Shown here piece by piece: positions 52,934 through 61,596 of a DNA stretch of 64,000 nucleotides. Numbering within the stretch: the first letter of the stretch is position 1; every line of letters begins with the position of its first letter. The notes under the pieces were generated by a model. That model was not told the DNA's origin and searched no databases. It saw nothing but the letters and a program-made list of their open reading frames with translations. The DNA is from Acholeplasma oculi (lineage in GTDB: Bacteria > Bacillota_I > Bacilli_A > Acholeplasmatales > Acholeplasmataceae). Location: contig NZ_FUZK01000002.1 of NCBI RefSeq assembly GCF_900166985.1, forward strand, positions 186,001 to 250,000. The letters are read 5' to 3'. A program made the translations under genes and the position numbers.

Positions 52934-53780
52934 ACTTATCATGATATGTTTTTAATACAAAATCTCTTCTAACGTGTACATATCTATCTAAGGATTTTGC
53001 ATCTCTATGTCCGGTCATAGATTGCACCGTTTTTCTATCTGCACCGGCTTCAATGAAATGAGTTGCAAATGAATGCCTAAACATGTGTGCATGTAATTTG
53101 TTAAGACCAAATATAGACTTATACTTCCTCATCATGTATTCCAAATCATCTTTGTTGATTGGCCTATTTTTTAATGGGTTGTGTAGTAAAAATTTATGAT
53201 CATGTTTTTGATTGTACAGCTTCCAAAGTATGGTAGCTGTTTTTTCTTTAAATGGAACCATTCTATCTTCATCCGTTTTAGTAGTAGTAAATATAATCAT
53301 GTTATTTTTGAAATCGATGTTGTTCTTTTGAATATTTAATAACTCACTTCTTCTACATCCAGTTTCCATTAAAATGAGAAATGTTGCAACTTGAAATAAG
53401 TTTTCTTCGGTCTCCGGTAGAGCATAAAAATAACTTCGCATTCTTCGTATATCTGGTAAATCTATAAAGTCATATGTAATCAATCGTTGTTTTAATTTAG
53501 GTAAACTTTCTAAGTACTCAAATCTTATCCCAAAAGTCTTAAAACATCTTTGTAGATTCCCTATCCTCATATTAATCGTTCTATTACTACATTTGTTCTT
53601 CATTTCACGGATATATCTGGATAAGTTTTCTTCAGTGATATCCTCAGCTTTTATAATATCATTTGCCTTACAGTAATTTATAAAATGCTGATAATGTGAT
53701 TTGTAGTGTTCATATGTCCCCTTTGATAACTCCAAGGATATTTTATTTAAGTGTTTGTTTGTTAGTTCGATTATTGTCAT
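52920..53780 (-). CDS. int: Tyrosine recombinase (prophage integrase)
   Basis: The 286-residue protein has an N-terminal SAM-like core-binding domain (LSKGTYEHYKSHYQHFINYCK). The catalytic set is METGCRRSELLNI (Arg), TTKTDEDRMVPF (Lys), HMFRHSFATHFIE (HxxR), MTGHRDAKSLDRYVHV (GH and nucleophile Tyr). It should recombine the 51-bp tRNA-Trp sites. GAAAGG precedes the ATG. The gene lies next to the tRNA end, as is common. Confidence 0.95.
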   Translation of the reverse strand: MTIIELTNKHLNKISLELSKGTYEHYKSHYQHFINYCKANDIIKAEDITEENLSRYIREMKNKCSNRTINMRIGNLQRCFKTFGIRFEYLESLPKLKQRLITYDFIDLPDIRRMRSYFYALPETEENLFQVATFLILMETGCRRSELLNIQKNNIDFKNNMIIFTTTKTDEDRMVPFKEKTATILWKLYNQKHDHKFLLHNPLKNRPINKDDLEYMMRKYKSIFGLNKLHAHMFRHSFATHFIEAGADRKTVQSMTGHRDAKSLDRYVHVRRDFVLKTYHDKFILD

Positions 53781-53811
53781 TTTCTTATACCTTTCAGTTT
53801 ATTTTATGAAA

Positions 53812-53823
53812 GGTTGGCCAACC
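53812..53823. promoter_or_regulatory. Palindrome upstream of integrase
   Basis: GGTTGGCCAACC is a perfect 12-bp palindrome about 32 bp before the integrase start, in a GC-richer patch. A repressor site is plausible but unproven. Confidence 0.4.
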
Positions 53824-53927
53824 ATGCACGTTACATTATATTGCATGATTATCTTAATAAAAATGTTAATATTGCACACATTTGATGTCATATAAATATA
53901 TATACTAAAGTATATATTTTATACATC

Positions 53928-54266
53928 TCATTTTTTGGGTGCATTTTTAACAATCTCTTTCTTTTGAGCCTCGATTTGTGCATCTTGTGATTTAATCTTA
54001 GCTGCATTAGATCTAATCTTATCCATTTGCTCTTCAATGATTTTGTTAAACTCTGTAGATGTTTCAAAGAATGTTGCTTTTTCAACAATCTCAATGTTAT
54101 GTGCCAAAATATCTTCAGCTTTTTTTAAGTTGACTATTTTTTGGAAAAAACTTGGAATATACAAACATGTCATGAGTATAAAAAAAGCAAAACTCAATCC
54201 TCCTAAAACAATAATGATGAACTTAACAATGTTATAAACTATATCGAATATTTCTAAGTATGTCAT
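53928..54266 (-). CDS. Phage membrane protein with coiled coil
   Basis: The 112-residue protein has a long N-terminal hydrophobic helix (YNIVKFIIIVLGGLSFAFFILMTCLYIPSFF). A charged coiled coil (EFNKIIEEQMDKIRSNAAKIKSQDAQIEAQKKEIVKN) follows. It lies directly downstream of the Zot-like ATPase gene, the position of inner-membrane assembly partners in inoviruses. It is the last gene of the minus-strand structural operon. Confidence 0.7.
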   Translation of the reverse strand: MTYLEIFDIVYNIVKFIIIVLGGLSFAFFILMTCLYIPSFFQKIVNLKKAEDILAHNIEIVEKATFFETSTEFNKIIEEQMDKIRSNAAKIKSQDAQIEAQKKEIVKNAPKK

Positions 54267-54269
54267 GTA

Positions 54270-55223
54270 CTAATTTCCTTTCAAAAGTTTTGGTTGATCC
54301 ATAGGTAAATAATTATATGCATCTGAAAATGCATAGGTGTCAAAATAATCAAAATCAGCATACTCATTTGGTAGATACCATTTTGAATATTCTTTTAACA
54401 TGTTGTATGGATCTGATGTGTCTACTGTGTATGAAATAATATCCCACCCCAGTGGTTTAAATCTAAATAGTCCCGTTTTAAACATCCAATCAGGTACATC
54501 AAAGCCAACGTTGATTCTTGGTTTATGCCAATATTTAACCAGGTACATTAATTGAATATCTAATCTATCCATTTGCGTTATACCAATGATGCGGCCAATA
54601 TGCTTCCTTGATACTACTGCATAATCTCTAAAGGGTTCAAAAGATGCTAAATACTCTATTGTCATATTTTGTCTATAATCAAAGATACGATGTAATTCAT
54701 CAATCAAATATGCTGAATAATATTTCTTATTTAATTGCATATGCATCTTAAATCCACTCCAAACCTTGTGAAATGGAATGAACTTGTGATACTTGATATA
54801 TGCTTTTAAATCCTCATTAAAACGTTTCTTTTCAATCTCTGTATTAAAGTACCAGGGTTTTCCTAATAACACTCGATCACGTTCAGCTAGTTCAAACGCT
54901 AAACTTGATTTACCTGCTCCAGTATTTCCACCTATAACATGGAAACCGTCATAATCCGTTAAGATACGTTCGACGTTTTTTTGCTTTGATTTTTTATAAA
55001 TCCATACCCAGATAATACGACTCCATGGATAAGCTAAAAACCTAGCACGTTTAAAGCCTGGGTTACCTTTTTCAATTGAAAATAGATTTTGCCAGGCTCT
55101 TAATACATTGTTACAAAACAATAAAGTTGACTTTTGAATTTTCGCCAACTTTATATAAAACTTATCAGGAAGATGCGCTAGTTTCTTACGCAAATCATCA
55201 TGTTTTAGACTACTCATAATCAT
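54270..55223 (-). CDS. Zot/pI-like phage assembly ATPase
   Basis: The 317-residue protein has GFHVIGGNTGAGKSSLAFELAE (Walker A, about residue 98) and KYYSAYLIDELHRIFDYRQN (Walker B), then DYAVVSRKHIGRIIGITQMDRLD, the FtsK/HerA-type pattern of Zot. In filamentous phages this protein drives extrusion through the membrane. The N-terminal 90 residues are basic and partly hydrophobic (ARFLAYPWSRIIWVWIYKK), while the usual C-terminal transmembrane helix is not obvious. It overlaps the small upstream gene. Confidence 0.87.
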   Translation of the reverse strand: MIMSSLKHDDLRKKLAHLPDKFYIKLAKIQKSTLLFCNNVLRAWQNLFSIEKGNPGFKRARFLAYPWSRIIWVWIYKKSKQKNVERILTDYDGFHVIGGNTGAGKSSLAFELAERDRVLLGKPWYFNTEIEKKRFNEDLKAYIKYHKFIPFHKVWSGFKMHMQLNKKYYSAYLIDELHRIFDYRQNMTIEYLASFEPFRDYAVVSRKHIGRIIGITQMDRLDIQLMYLVKYWHKPRINVGFDVPDWMFKTGLFRFKPLGWDIISYTVDTSDPYNMLKEYSKWYLPNEYADFDYFDTYAFSDAYNYLPMDQPKLLKGN

Positions 55224-55342
55224 TTCTTAATTCTTTTAATTGGTTTCTTCGCTGGGATAAATAAGGCTTTAAATGCTTTATGTAATCCTTTGAGGATTCT
55301 AACCGGTAATGTGAATAGATAAATAATAAGTGCGGTAATCAT
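55220..55342 (-). CDS. Tiny phage protein, 40 residues
   Basis: Both ends overlap neighbours as ATGA: the start with the stop of the 597-residue gene, the stop with the ATG of the Zot-like gene. AAGGAG precedes the ATG. The product is MITALIIYLFTLPVRILKGL, then a strongly basic tail (PAKKPIKRIKK): one short hydrophobic helix plus a cationic end. The size and charge layout resemble small inovirus minor or coat-type proteins, without proof. Confidence 0.75.
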   Translation of the reverse strand: MITALIIYLFTLPVRILKGLHKAFKALFIPAKKPIKRIKK

Positions 55343-57132
55343 TTTCTATAACTCCTTTTATATTTATTTTTCTTTTTAGGTATGAATAAAAGTTTTAATA
55401 AATTGAATAATTGTCCTGGTATTTTAAAGATAATCTTAATCAGGTTTATCACACCCAGAAAGGCAAGTCTAATTCCTCCAAATATAAGCTTAATAATCAA
55501 TATGAGAGGGTTTAATAACATCAGACCAACAATACCTACAACAACAGCAATAATGATTGTAAATGCATTATTCCAATCCACCGAAGCAATGAATGTTTGG
55601 AAGTCGGTAAACATCTGTAAAAGTCTTTCGAGTTCAGTAACGACATCACTAGATCCTCCACCGGTAACGACATCGATGTCTTCATAACCTACATGATAGA
55701 TATCTCCTTCATACTTGTATGTTGCGGATAAAATGATGATGTCATCATGTACCTGGTAACCTGTAGAACCAAACTCGGCCAATGTATCTAAATACACTCT
55801 ATACATGCTTACGTTTGGAGTAAATACCTGATCCATTGTAAGTGCATCATGATTCCTCCTGGATTGAGCTAGATTGATTGTTTCCAGATACTTGTTTTTA
55901 TAGGTATTATTTAGGTCAGTAACAGGGGTTATTGTTTCGCCTGATGTCCAACCTGATAATGTAGAAATAGCATCATATATGCCAAGTGCTGGACTTAACA
56001 TCCAATTTGTAACATGTTGCCATGTATTGACCATATCGACAACTTCATCTTTAACACGTGCAATTTTCCTAGTTGCCCATGGAGAGTAGTTTAATCCCCA
56101 ATAGTACTGATATCGATAAGAGTACTCCATTTCAATAGCTAGTAAATCATCAAGCTGCATTGGAAATAAAACATCAGCAAATGCCTTACCATTTCCACCG
56201 TCATGATAGGCTGCATATAGCTTAAGCTTATCCGTAAAAACATATGTACCGTCGGTTAAGTTCATAGACACGAAAGGTCTAAATCCTTTTACATTATCTA
56301 TATCATCAATGAATGATAATGCCTGGTCATTAATTGGTACTTGAGAAGTAGAATCCACAAACTCATAATACAAATATTGTTTACCGTTTTCCGAGTAATA
56401 AATGCCTGGGCTGATTGGTTCTCTATTTAATTCCTTAACACCTGGTAATTTCAATTGCCCTAGATTATATTGATTTCCGTTTAAAACAATGTATGTATCA
56501 AACAAATCATTTGCATCATATTCAAAGTAAACATAGCCAACTTTGGATATATCAAATGCATTGGCCAAAGTTCCTGAAGTCAGTGGTATTTCCGAAACAT
56601 CATCAACATTCGTTCCATTTTCATCGATGATTTCCGATTCAAACAAACCATGAAGACTGTATGACCCTATGACATTGTTAAAATTCATACCACGATTCGA
56701 CGTAGAAAAAAGACCCTGGCCAATCGTAATATGAATAGGATTAGTAGAAGCTATCGTAAAATCATTTGGATAAAAAGCAATGCTAGACCAAGCTTCATCA
56801 AACTTAATTCCTAGTGTATAAATGTATGTATTCCATGTTAAATGATATCTATGTGACAATCTTCCTTCATATGAAAGAGATCCTTTTTTGATAGTTAATG
56901 GATAAGGATTATTTTGATTATTAAATGATTGATCCCAGCCGGTATAAGCACTTAACTTCTCATACATGTTTTCCTCAACAGTAACAACCTTTCTAAGCTC
57001 TTCGCCAACTTCATGAATGCTGATTACATCAAATGTAACTGATTTTTCGACCAAAACTGCATAAGAAGAGTTGATAGTCAGTGCAAACGCACTGACTATT
57101 AAACTCATCATAATAAATATTTTTTTAAGCAT
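55339..57132 (-). CDS. Large phage surface protein with C-terminal membrane anchor
   Basis: The 597-residue protein has a signal peptide (KKIFIMMSLIVSAFALTINSSYA) and a long exterior region with beta patterns. Two C-terminal hydrophobic helices follow (TIIIAVVVGIVGLMLLNPLILIIKLIFGG), then a basic tail (PKKKNKYKRSYRK). That layout matches the anchored adsorption/minor coat proteins of filamentous phages, although it is long. It lies between the Ig-repeat protein and the Zot-like ATPase. Confidence 0.72.
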   Translation of the reverse strand: MLKKIFIMMSLIVSAFALTINSSYAVLVEKSVTFDVISIHEVGEELRKVVTVEENMYEKLSAYTGWDQSFNNQNNPYPLTIKKGSLSYEGRLSHRYHLTWNTYIYTLGIKFDEAWSSIAFYPNDFTIASTNPIHITIGQGLFSTSNRGMNFNNVIGSYSLHGLFESEIIDENGTNVDDVSEIPLTSGTLANAFDISKVGYVYFEYDANDLFDTYIVLNGNQYNLGQLKLPGVKELNREPISPGIYYSENGKQYLYYEFVDSTSQVPINDQALSFIDDIDNVKGFRPFVSMNLTDGTYVFTDKLKLYAAYHDGGNGKAFADVLFPMQLDDLLAIEMEYSYRYQYYWGLNYSPWATRKIARVKDEVVDMVNTWQHVTNWMLSPALGIYDAISTLSGWTSGETITPVTDLNNTYKNKYLETINLAQSRRNHDALTMDQVFTPNVSMYRVYLDTLAEFGSTGYQVHDDIIILSATYKYEGDIYHVGYEDIDVVTGGGSSDVVTELERLLQMFTDFQTFIASVDWNNAFTIIIAVVVGIVGLMLLNPLILIIKLIFGGIRLAFLGVINLIKIIFKIPGQLFNLLKLLFIPKKKNKYKRSYRK

Positions 57133-57151
57133 TGGAGAATCCTCCTATTTT

Positions 57152-58858
57152 CTAATATCTTCTGACAAAGTAAGCAAATGCTACCTCTTCAGAAGCTTGA
57201 AACAAACCAACAACCCAATTCCAAATACCAACAAAGAAATTCCAAATTGAAACGAAAATATTTACAATGAAATTGAATGTTGCAACAAAGAAATTCCAAA
57301 CGTGTTCATACCACTCGTAGTGAGGTTCTTCAACTGTGATATCATCTTCTGAATCTCCCTCAACAACGTTAATCATCATGTTATGTACACTTTCGTTCCC
57401 TGATACATTACTAACACGAACACTCATCATATATAAGCCAACTGTGTTTTCATTACCAGAATACTCATCGATGTCAAATGAGAATACTGTAGTTTGATTG
57501 ACGCTTTGGATTTGTTCAGTTACTTGTAAGATTTGGATGATTTGTTCTCTTGTAAGAACTTCGTTTGCTTTTAAAACGATTGATACATTATCCTTGATGT
57601 AGATAATTGGAGCGATATTATCAACAACATTCACTCTAACTGTATGTGTAGATTTATTACCCTTGGAGTCCTGAACCTGGAACACAATATCGTAAGACCC
57701 TACACGATTACCATTTCCGGTAAATCCGTCCGACTGAACAGTGATTTGAGCAGTCTTATTTCCTTCGATTGCATCGACTGCAGATAATTGAGATTGAATG
57801 TTTGCTACAGTCAAAATCGAGTTACTTGGTTTTGTGATTAATGTTGTACCTGAGAAGACCGGTGCAATATCATCAATAACTTTTACTTGTTTTGTAAATG
57901 TTGTTTTATTGCCTGAAGGATCAGTTGCAGAAAAGACAATACTATAAGTTCCTGGTACAGTTTTATTTGATGTGTAGTTATCAGTTTCAACAACGATGTT
58001 TGAGTTTGTAAGATTATGATAATTATCGGTAATTGTCAAAGTCGATCTAAATGTTGATATGTTATAAGTTTGTGTATAGCTTACTTCAGCAACATTCGTA
58101 TTACCAGATATAACCGGTGCAGTGATATCCACGACATTGATATATGCAACAAGTTCTGTTAAATTACCTGCAGAATCCTCCACAGCAAATGTAACTTCAT
58201 ATCTTCCCAAAACTGACATGTTGGCCGTATAGTTATCCGTAACCACAACGATAGAATCCGTTAAATCGCCGTCCGTTTCATCAAATGCATATAAAAACCC
58301 TTGGAAGAATGAGAGTGGTCTTAAATCGTTCACAGAAGTTGCGAAATTCTCTTCCCCGGAAATGGTTGGTCGTGCATCGATTGCAAAATGAATTGCATTA
58401 TCTAAGATTGGGTTGACACTAGAGTAATCTTGCGCCCAATCGGCCATGTATGATTGCATCTGATTTGTTGCACCAGGATAACGAACTCCGTCAAAGTAAA
58501 TCTCAAAGGATGACCCTGTATGATTAATAATTACAGATTTAGTACCTGGATGACTTTGTAGAGATAAACTGGATGTATTGGCTTTGATTTCAATCGCATA
58601 ACCAACATTGGGATTCGTAAAATTCGTTGCCCAATCATCCAAATAAACATTAAAATCATAGACTTGTGAATCAATCATGATTTTATATGTATCATATGTG
58701 GATCCATTAGCTTGTAAGTAAATATCCGTGATCGATTGGTCATGGCCAGTGATTGAAAGTGGATAGACCGGATTCGCATAAACATTTTGTGTAGTAACTG
58801 CAAATAAACCAACAGATGCAGTAAACACCATTAAAAGAAAACTAAAAATCTTTTTCAT
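57152..58858 (-). CDS. Secreted phage protein with Ig-like (HYR/DUF5011-type) repeats
   Basis: I start it at ATG 58858 (AGGAAGG upstream), 568 residues. After a signal peptide and a unique ~150-residue domain come about four Ig-like repeats. They show the pattern DxTAPVISG...SLTITDN...GTYSIVFSATDPSGN, DDIAPVFSG...GSYDIVFQVQDSKGN and DNIAPIIYI. The C-terminus is Trp/Phe-rich and hydrophobic (EHVWNFFVATFNFIV, SIWNFFVGIWNWVVGLF). It may be the receptor-binding tip. First gene of the structural operon. Confidence 0.75.
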   Translation of the reverse strand: MKKIFSFLLMVFTASVGLFAVTTQNVYANPVYPLSITGHDQSITDIYLQANGSTYDTYKIMIDSQVYDFNVYLDDWATNFTNPNVGYAIEIKANTSSLSLQSHPGTKSVIINHTGSSFEIYFDGVRYPGATNQMQSYMADWAQDYSSVNPILDNAIHFAIDARPTISGEENFATSVNDLRPLSFFQGFLYAFDETDGDLTDSIVVVTDNYTANMSVLGRYEVTFAVEDSAGNLTELVAYINVVDITAPVISGNTNVAEVSYTQTYNISTFRSTLTITDNYHNLTNSNIVVETDNYTSNKTVPGTYSIVFSATDPSGNKTTFTKQVKVIDDIAPVFSGTTLITKPSNSILTVANIQSQLSAVDAIEGNKTAQITVQSDGFTGNGNRVGSYDIVFQVQDSKGNKSTHTVRVNVVDNIAPIIYIKDNVSIVLKANEVLTREQIIQILQVTEQIQSVNQTTVFSFDIDEYSGNENTVGLYMMSVRVSNVSGNESVHNMMINVVEGDSEDDITVEEPHYEWYEHVWNFFVATFNFIVNIFVSIWNFFVGIWNWVVGLFQASEEVAFAYFVRRY

Positions 58859-58895
58859 AAAAAACAACCTTCCTGGCATATAGCCATTTTATTTA

Positions 58896-58910
58896 ATAAG
58901 CAATGCTTAT
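58896..58910. promoter_or_regulatory. Palindrome before the structural operon
   Basis: ATAAGCA-a-TGCTTAT is a perfect odd palindrome 37 bp upstream of the Ig-repeat gene start, well placed for an operator. Confidence 0.45.
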
Positions 58911-59380
58911 CAATCACAATCTATCGTTAAAATCAACAATAATCAAATTGGCTAGTAAACTTTTGTCTGTAAAAAAATGTATTTTCTTTAAAAATCTAAC
59001 AAATCAATGTTTAGATCCTCCACTTATCGTTTATTTCTAAACCAATGGTCAACATGCGTAAGCATGTATTTTAAGCGTGTTTTTTAAATGGCCAGGTGGC
59101 GAAAAAAAAGTCTAACCAATTTTTATTTTTGTAGTTACTAACAATGACTTTTTTTATAAAGCGGCCAAAAATGTTTTAGACCATGTCTTTTATCTTCATC
59201 TACAGATGCATAGAAAACATTTTTTCACTGAGAGCCACCACCGATAGATTGCTCAATATTAAATAGAGTTACTTATTATGATTAATACTAGGCCAATACT
59301 ATGGTGCGAAGGAATAAAAATAGAGGGATACAAATTAACAATAGATAAAAAAGTGGGTATAAATTAATTGACTTTTTAAC

Positions 59381-59408
59381 GTAAAAAAAAGAACTTCTAC
59401 AGTTCTTT
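59381..59408 (-). terminator. Terminator of phage early operon
   Basis: On the minus strand, AAAGAACT (59401-59408) pairs with AGTTCTTT (59388-59395), followed by further Ts. It lies 72 bp after the last early gene. Confidence 0.78.
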
Positions 59409-59479
59409 ACATGGCTTAGTTCTTATTTTTCGATTTTCTAATAACGCTAAACGAGAACGGTTAAGTTCTCATTTCCATT

Positions 59480-60148
59480 TTATGCAGTTTTTAAGCTATC
59501 AGGTGGTTTGTGGCCATAGGACATCGACATCTCAATAATAGTCTTCATTAATGACTCTTTATATGACTTTTCTTGACGTCTTTCTTCAGTCTTAGCAAGT
59601 TTAGTTGCACGAGTTTGTAGATGCTTTAAATAACGTGCATAATCACGTTCAACTTTAGATGTAATCTTTTTGACTTTATCCTCTAATACTTTTCTATCTG
59701 TAATCTTTTCTTTACGTTTAATCTCTGCAATAGCATGTTCAACTTTGGATCTAACATCTTTTATGAATATGGATGTTTGATTGATAACAGCACGTTTTAA
59801 ACTACGCTTAGGTGCATTAATATACTCATCATCATATTTAGTGAGTTTTAACCAGGATACAAACTTCTCTAAGTTAAATATAAATTGTGTACGAGTAAAC
59901 TTATTTTCATCGGCATAAGTTCTTGTAAGAATATCATTGGCCTCTAAAATTCTAAATGCATAATGCAATCCAGATAGACTACATTTTAAGACCTCACACA
60001 GTCTTTCATTCGAATCTTGAATTGTTTGATTGCCAATCATTTTTTGAAAGAACAATAGAGCTAATCTGATAGCAATAAAAATAGAGTTGGCATCCTCATC
60101 TTGCTTATGAACATATTCAATTTTCTTAAGTAGATATTTATTGCTCAA
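59480..60148 (-). CDS. Phage winged-helix protein, possible replication initiator
   Basis: I use a TTG start (60148), with AAGGGG eight bases upstream, giving 222 residues. Residues about 25-85 look like a winged helix (IAIRLALLFFQKMIGNQTIQDSNERLCEVLKCSLSGLHYAFRILEANDILTRTY). The rest is a basic coiled coil (KVKKITSKVERDYARYLKHLQ). No HUH-type Rep motif is present. Being the largest early gene next to the noncoding region, it is the best candidate initiator, by position only. Confidence 0.6.
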   Translation of the reverse strand: MSNKYLLKKIEYVHKQDEDANSIFIAIRLALLFFQKMIGNQTIQDSNERLCEVLKCSLSGLHYAFRILEANDILTRTYADENKFTRTQFIFNLEKFVSWLKLTKYDDEYINAPKRSLKRAVINQTSIFIKDVRSKVEHAIAEIKRKEKITDRKVLEDKVKKITSKVERDYARYLKHLQTRATKLAKTEERRQEKSYKESLMKTIIEMSMSYGHKPPDSLKTA

Positions 60149-60159
60149 TTTTAAACCCC

Positions 60160-60651
60160 TTAGTTGTTATTTGATTGTTGGTAATGTTTTTCCTCGAGTG
60201 CTTTTAATTCCTCGATATATGTATCTACAAAATCCGGATTTTGTTTAACTGAAGTAACAATTCCTTTTTGTCTTAAATCGTTCATTTCTTTATCTAATTT
60301 GGCTATAGCTTGATGTACATTTTTAACCATGTACTTTCTATCATAATCCTCATTCGATAATTGTTTTTTCTTATGCGTATAAGTTGATTTATGTTTATTA
60401 AAAACAAACGATTCAAATGTAATTCTTAAATACTCGATATTAATGGTTGTATGTTCTCCATGGACTCTTTTGGCCGTAATAATTGCTTTCATCATGACTG
60501 CATTCAATATACCAGGAGATACCTTATGATTATATGACATGAACTTTTTTACATCATTCTCCATGAGTGCATATTCTTCTTTAGATACCAGGAGTTTTAA
60601 TATTTCTTTCCATGACAATTTCTCTAGTGCTTCAGGTCTTGTAGTTTTCAT
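60160..60651 (-). CDS. Hypothetical phage early protein, 163 residues
   Basis: A helical, basic protein with a ribosome site (AAAGAGGG) before its ATG. It includes VSPGILNAVMMKAIITAKRVHGEHTTINIEYLRITFESFVFNKH and a C-terminal charged helix (YIEELKALEEKHYQQS). It may be DNA-binding. Not recognised. It overlaps the upstream gene by 4 bp. Confidence 0.62.
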   Translation of the reverse strand: MKTTRPEALEKLSWKEILKLLVSKEEYALMENDVKKFMSYNHKVSPGILNAVMMKAIITAKRVHGEHTTINIEYLRITFESFVFNKHKSTYTHKKKQLSNEDYDRKYMVKNVHQAIAKLDKEMNDLRQKGIVTSVKQNPDFVDTYIEELKALEEKHYQQSNNN

Positions 60652-60848
60652 GGATGCAACCCTCTTTCTTCTGAATAATTGTCTAACTTCTTTAATCCAG
60701 ATACTGCTAATTTACACCATTTTATTTCTCTATTTCCGATCATGAATTCACAAGCTATAAAGTATTTATCAATCGATTGATTTTCTAGGACTTTAACGAC
60801 TCCGAATATCTTATGAAGTGCTAAATCATTCTTTACCAGGCATCTCAT
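60648..60848 (-). CDS. Hypothetical phage early protein, 66 residues
   Basis: A small soluble protein (LHKIFGVVKVLENQSIDKYFIACEF) with one cysteine pair region and AAGG upstream. It starts 2 bp after the preceding gene and overlaps the next by 4 bp, so it belongs to the coupled early chain. No family recognised. Confidence 0.58.
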   Translation of the reverse strand: MRCLVKNDLALHKIFGVVKVLENQSIDKYFIACEFMIGNREIKWCKLAVSGLKKLDNYSEERGLHP

Positions 60849-60850
60849 TT

Positions 60851-61057
60851 CTAGTTACCTTTTTCTTGTTCTTTAATGATTTGTTCAAGTTTTTTGACTT
60901 TCATTTTGACAGTGGAATTATCACTTAAATTAAATATAACATTATCATCAGATGTTACATCGATGCTCATTATTTTCTTGTTTTTTTGAATAATCAAATT
61001 CGGATCATTAGATTTACCAAGTTTAATAACTCCAATAAATAGTTCGTAAATTGTCAT
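60851..61057 (-). CDS. Hypothetical phage early protein, 68 residues
   Basis: A small protein with beta patterning (IMSIDVTSDDNVIFNLSDNSTVKMKVKKLEQIIKEQEK) and strong AAGGAGGG before the ATG. The strand-rich core and size would suit a single-stranded DNA binding protein, but there is no motif to prove it. Confidence 0.58.
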   Translation of the reverse strand: MTIYELFIGVIKLGKSNDPNLIIQKNKKIMSIDVTSDDNVIFNLSDNSTVKMKVKKLEQIIKEQEKGN

Positions 61058-61077
61058 ATTATTTCCCTCCTTCAGGC

Positions 61078-61089
61078 GACAACGTTGTC
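61078..61089. promoter_or_regulatory. LacI-operator-like palindrome in prophage
   Basis: GACAACGTTGTC is a perfect 12-bp palindrome, sharing CAACGTTG with operators O1 and O2 of the sugar locus. It lies between two early genes, just upstream of the Shine-Dalgarno of the downstream one. Confidence 0.35.
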
Positions 61090-61091
61090 TT

Positions 61092-61298
61092 TTATAACTT
61101 TATCAATTCAAGCTTGATTAAGATTGGAAGAAAGACATCGATGTAGTATTTTGCTTGTTTGATGCTGTATTTATTATTTTGTATTGCTGATACTGTTTGT
61201 CTGCAATACTTCAATTTTCCTATTATAAAATCATTTGTAAATGTACGCTTAACAATTTGAACAACGATTGGCATCAACATTTCAACATCATAGTTCAT
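61092..61298 (-). CDS. Small HTH-like phage protein, 68 residues
   Basis: The segment TNDFIIGKLKYCRQTVSAIQNNKYSIKQAKYYIDVF resembles a compact helix-turn-helix of XRE/excisionase size. It overlaps the upstream gene (ATGA). A role as early regulator is a guess. Confidence 0.6.
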   Translation of the reverse strand: MNYDVEMLMPIVVQIVKRTFTNDFIIGKLKYCRQTVSAIQNNKYSIKQAKYYIDVFLPILIKLELIKL

Positions 61299-61414
61299 AA
61301 GTTGAGTTCATCCAGGAGTTTTGTAATGGTAAATGATACAGTGATGAGTGATACGATTGATATCAGAGTTATAACAATATTTAACATCCATGTCATAAAA
61401 ATGATTTCTTTCAT
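61295..61414 (-). CDS. Tiny membrane protein, 39 residues
   Basis: Start and stop both overlap neighbouring genes as ATGA. The product MKEIIFMTWMLNIVITLISI continues IVSLITVSFTITKLLDELNL: one transmembrane helix with a short cytoplasmic tail. The double coupling argues it is real. Its size would suit a small coat or membrane-modulating protein. Confidence 0.68.
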   Translation of the reverse strand: MKEIIFMTWMLNIVITLISIVSLITVSFTITKLLDELNL

Positions 61415-61596
61415 GATTCGACTACTTTCCCATTCACTCTGATAGCTGTATTTTGTGCATCTGTGAGTGAACTGAAGTAAACTGCATTTTCTATAGTTCC
61501 ATAAATAGGTTTAATTCTAGATTTGCCTTTTTTATCGAATTCATTACCGAAAGCAGTAAAGTATTTGTTGTTACGTTCTATAAGATATTTCTTCAT
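61411..61596 (-). CDS. Hypothetical phage protein, 61 residues
   Basis: A basic soluble protein: KKYLIERNNKYFTAFGNEFDKKGKSRIKPIYGTIENAVYFSSLTDAQ. The pattern of an N-terminal strand pair followed by a helix recurs in small phage proteins of unknown role. It overlaps both neighbours by 4 bp. Confidence 0.6.
   Translation of the reverse strand: MKKYLIERNNKYFTAFGNEFDKKGKSRIKPIYGTIENAVYFSSLTDAQNTAIRVNGKVVES

Larger units (their letters stand above)
58859..59479. other. Phage noncoding region, possible origin
   Basis: No supported gene in 620 bp. It contains a 15-bp odd palindrome (58896-58910), ACATGCgtaaGCATGT (59053-59068), several poly-T/poly-A runs and the terminator at 59381-59408. It separates the replication-side genes from the structural genes, the usual place for promoters and the replication origin of filamentous phages. 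Confidence 0.5.

Noticed and set aside
53888-54094. 68-residue minus-strand ORF
   Set aside because: Alternate frame of the coiled-coil membrane protein gene at 53928-54266; its Lys/Leu-rich product is an artefact.
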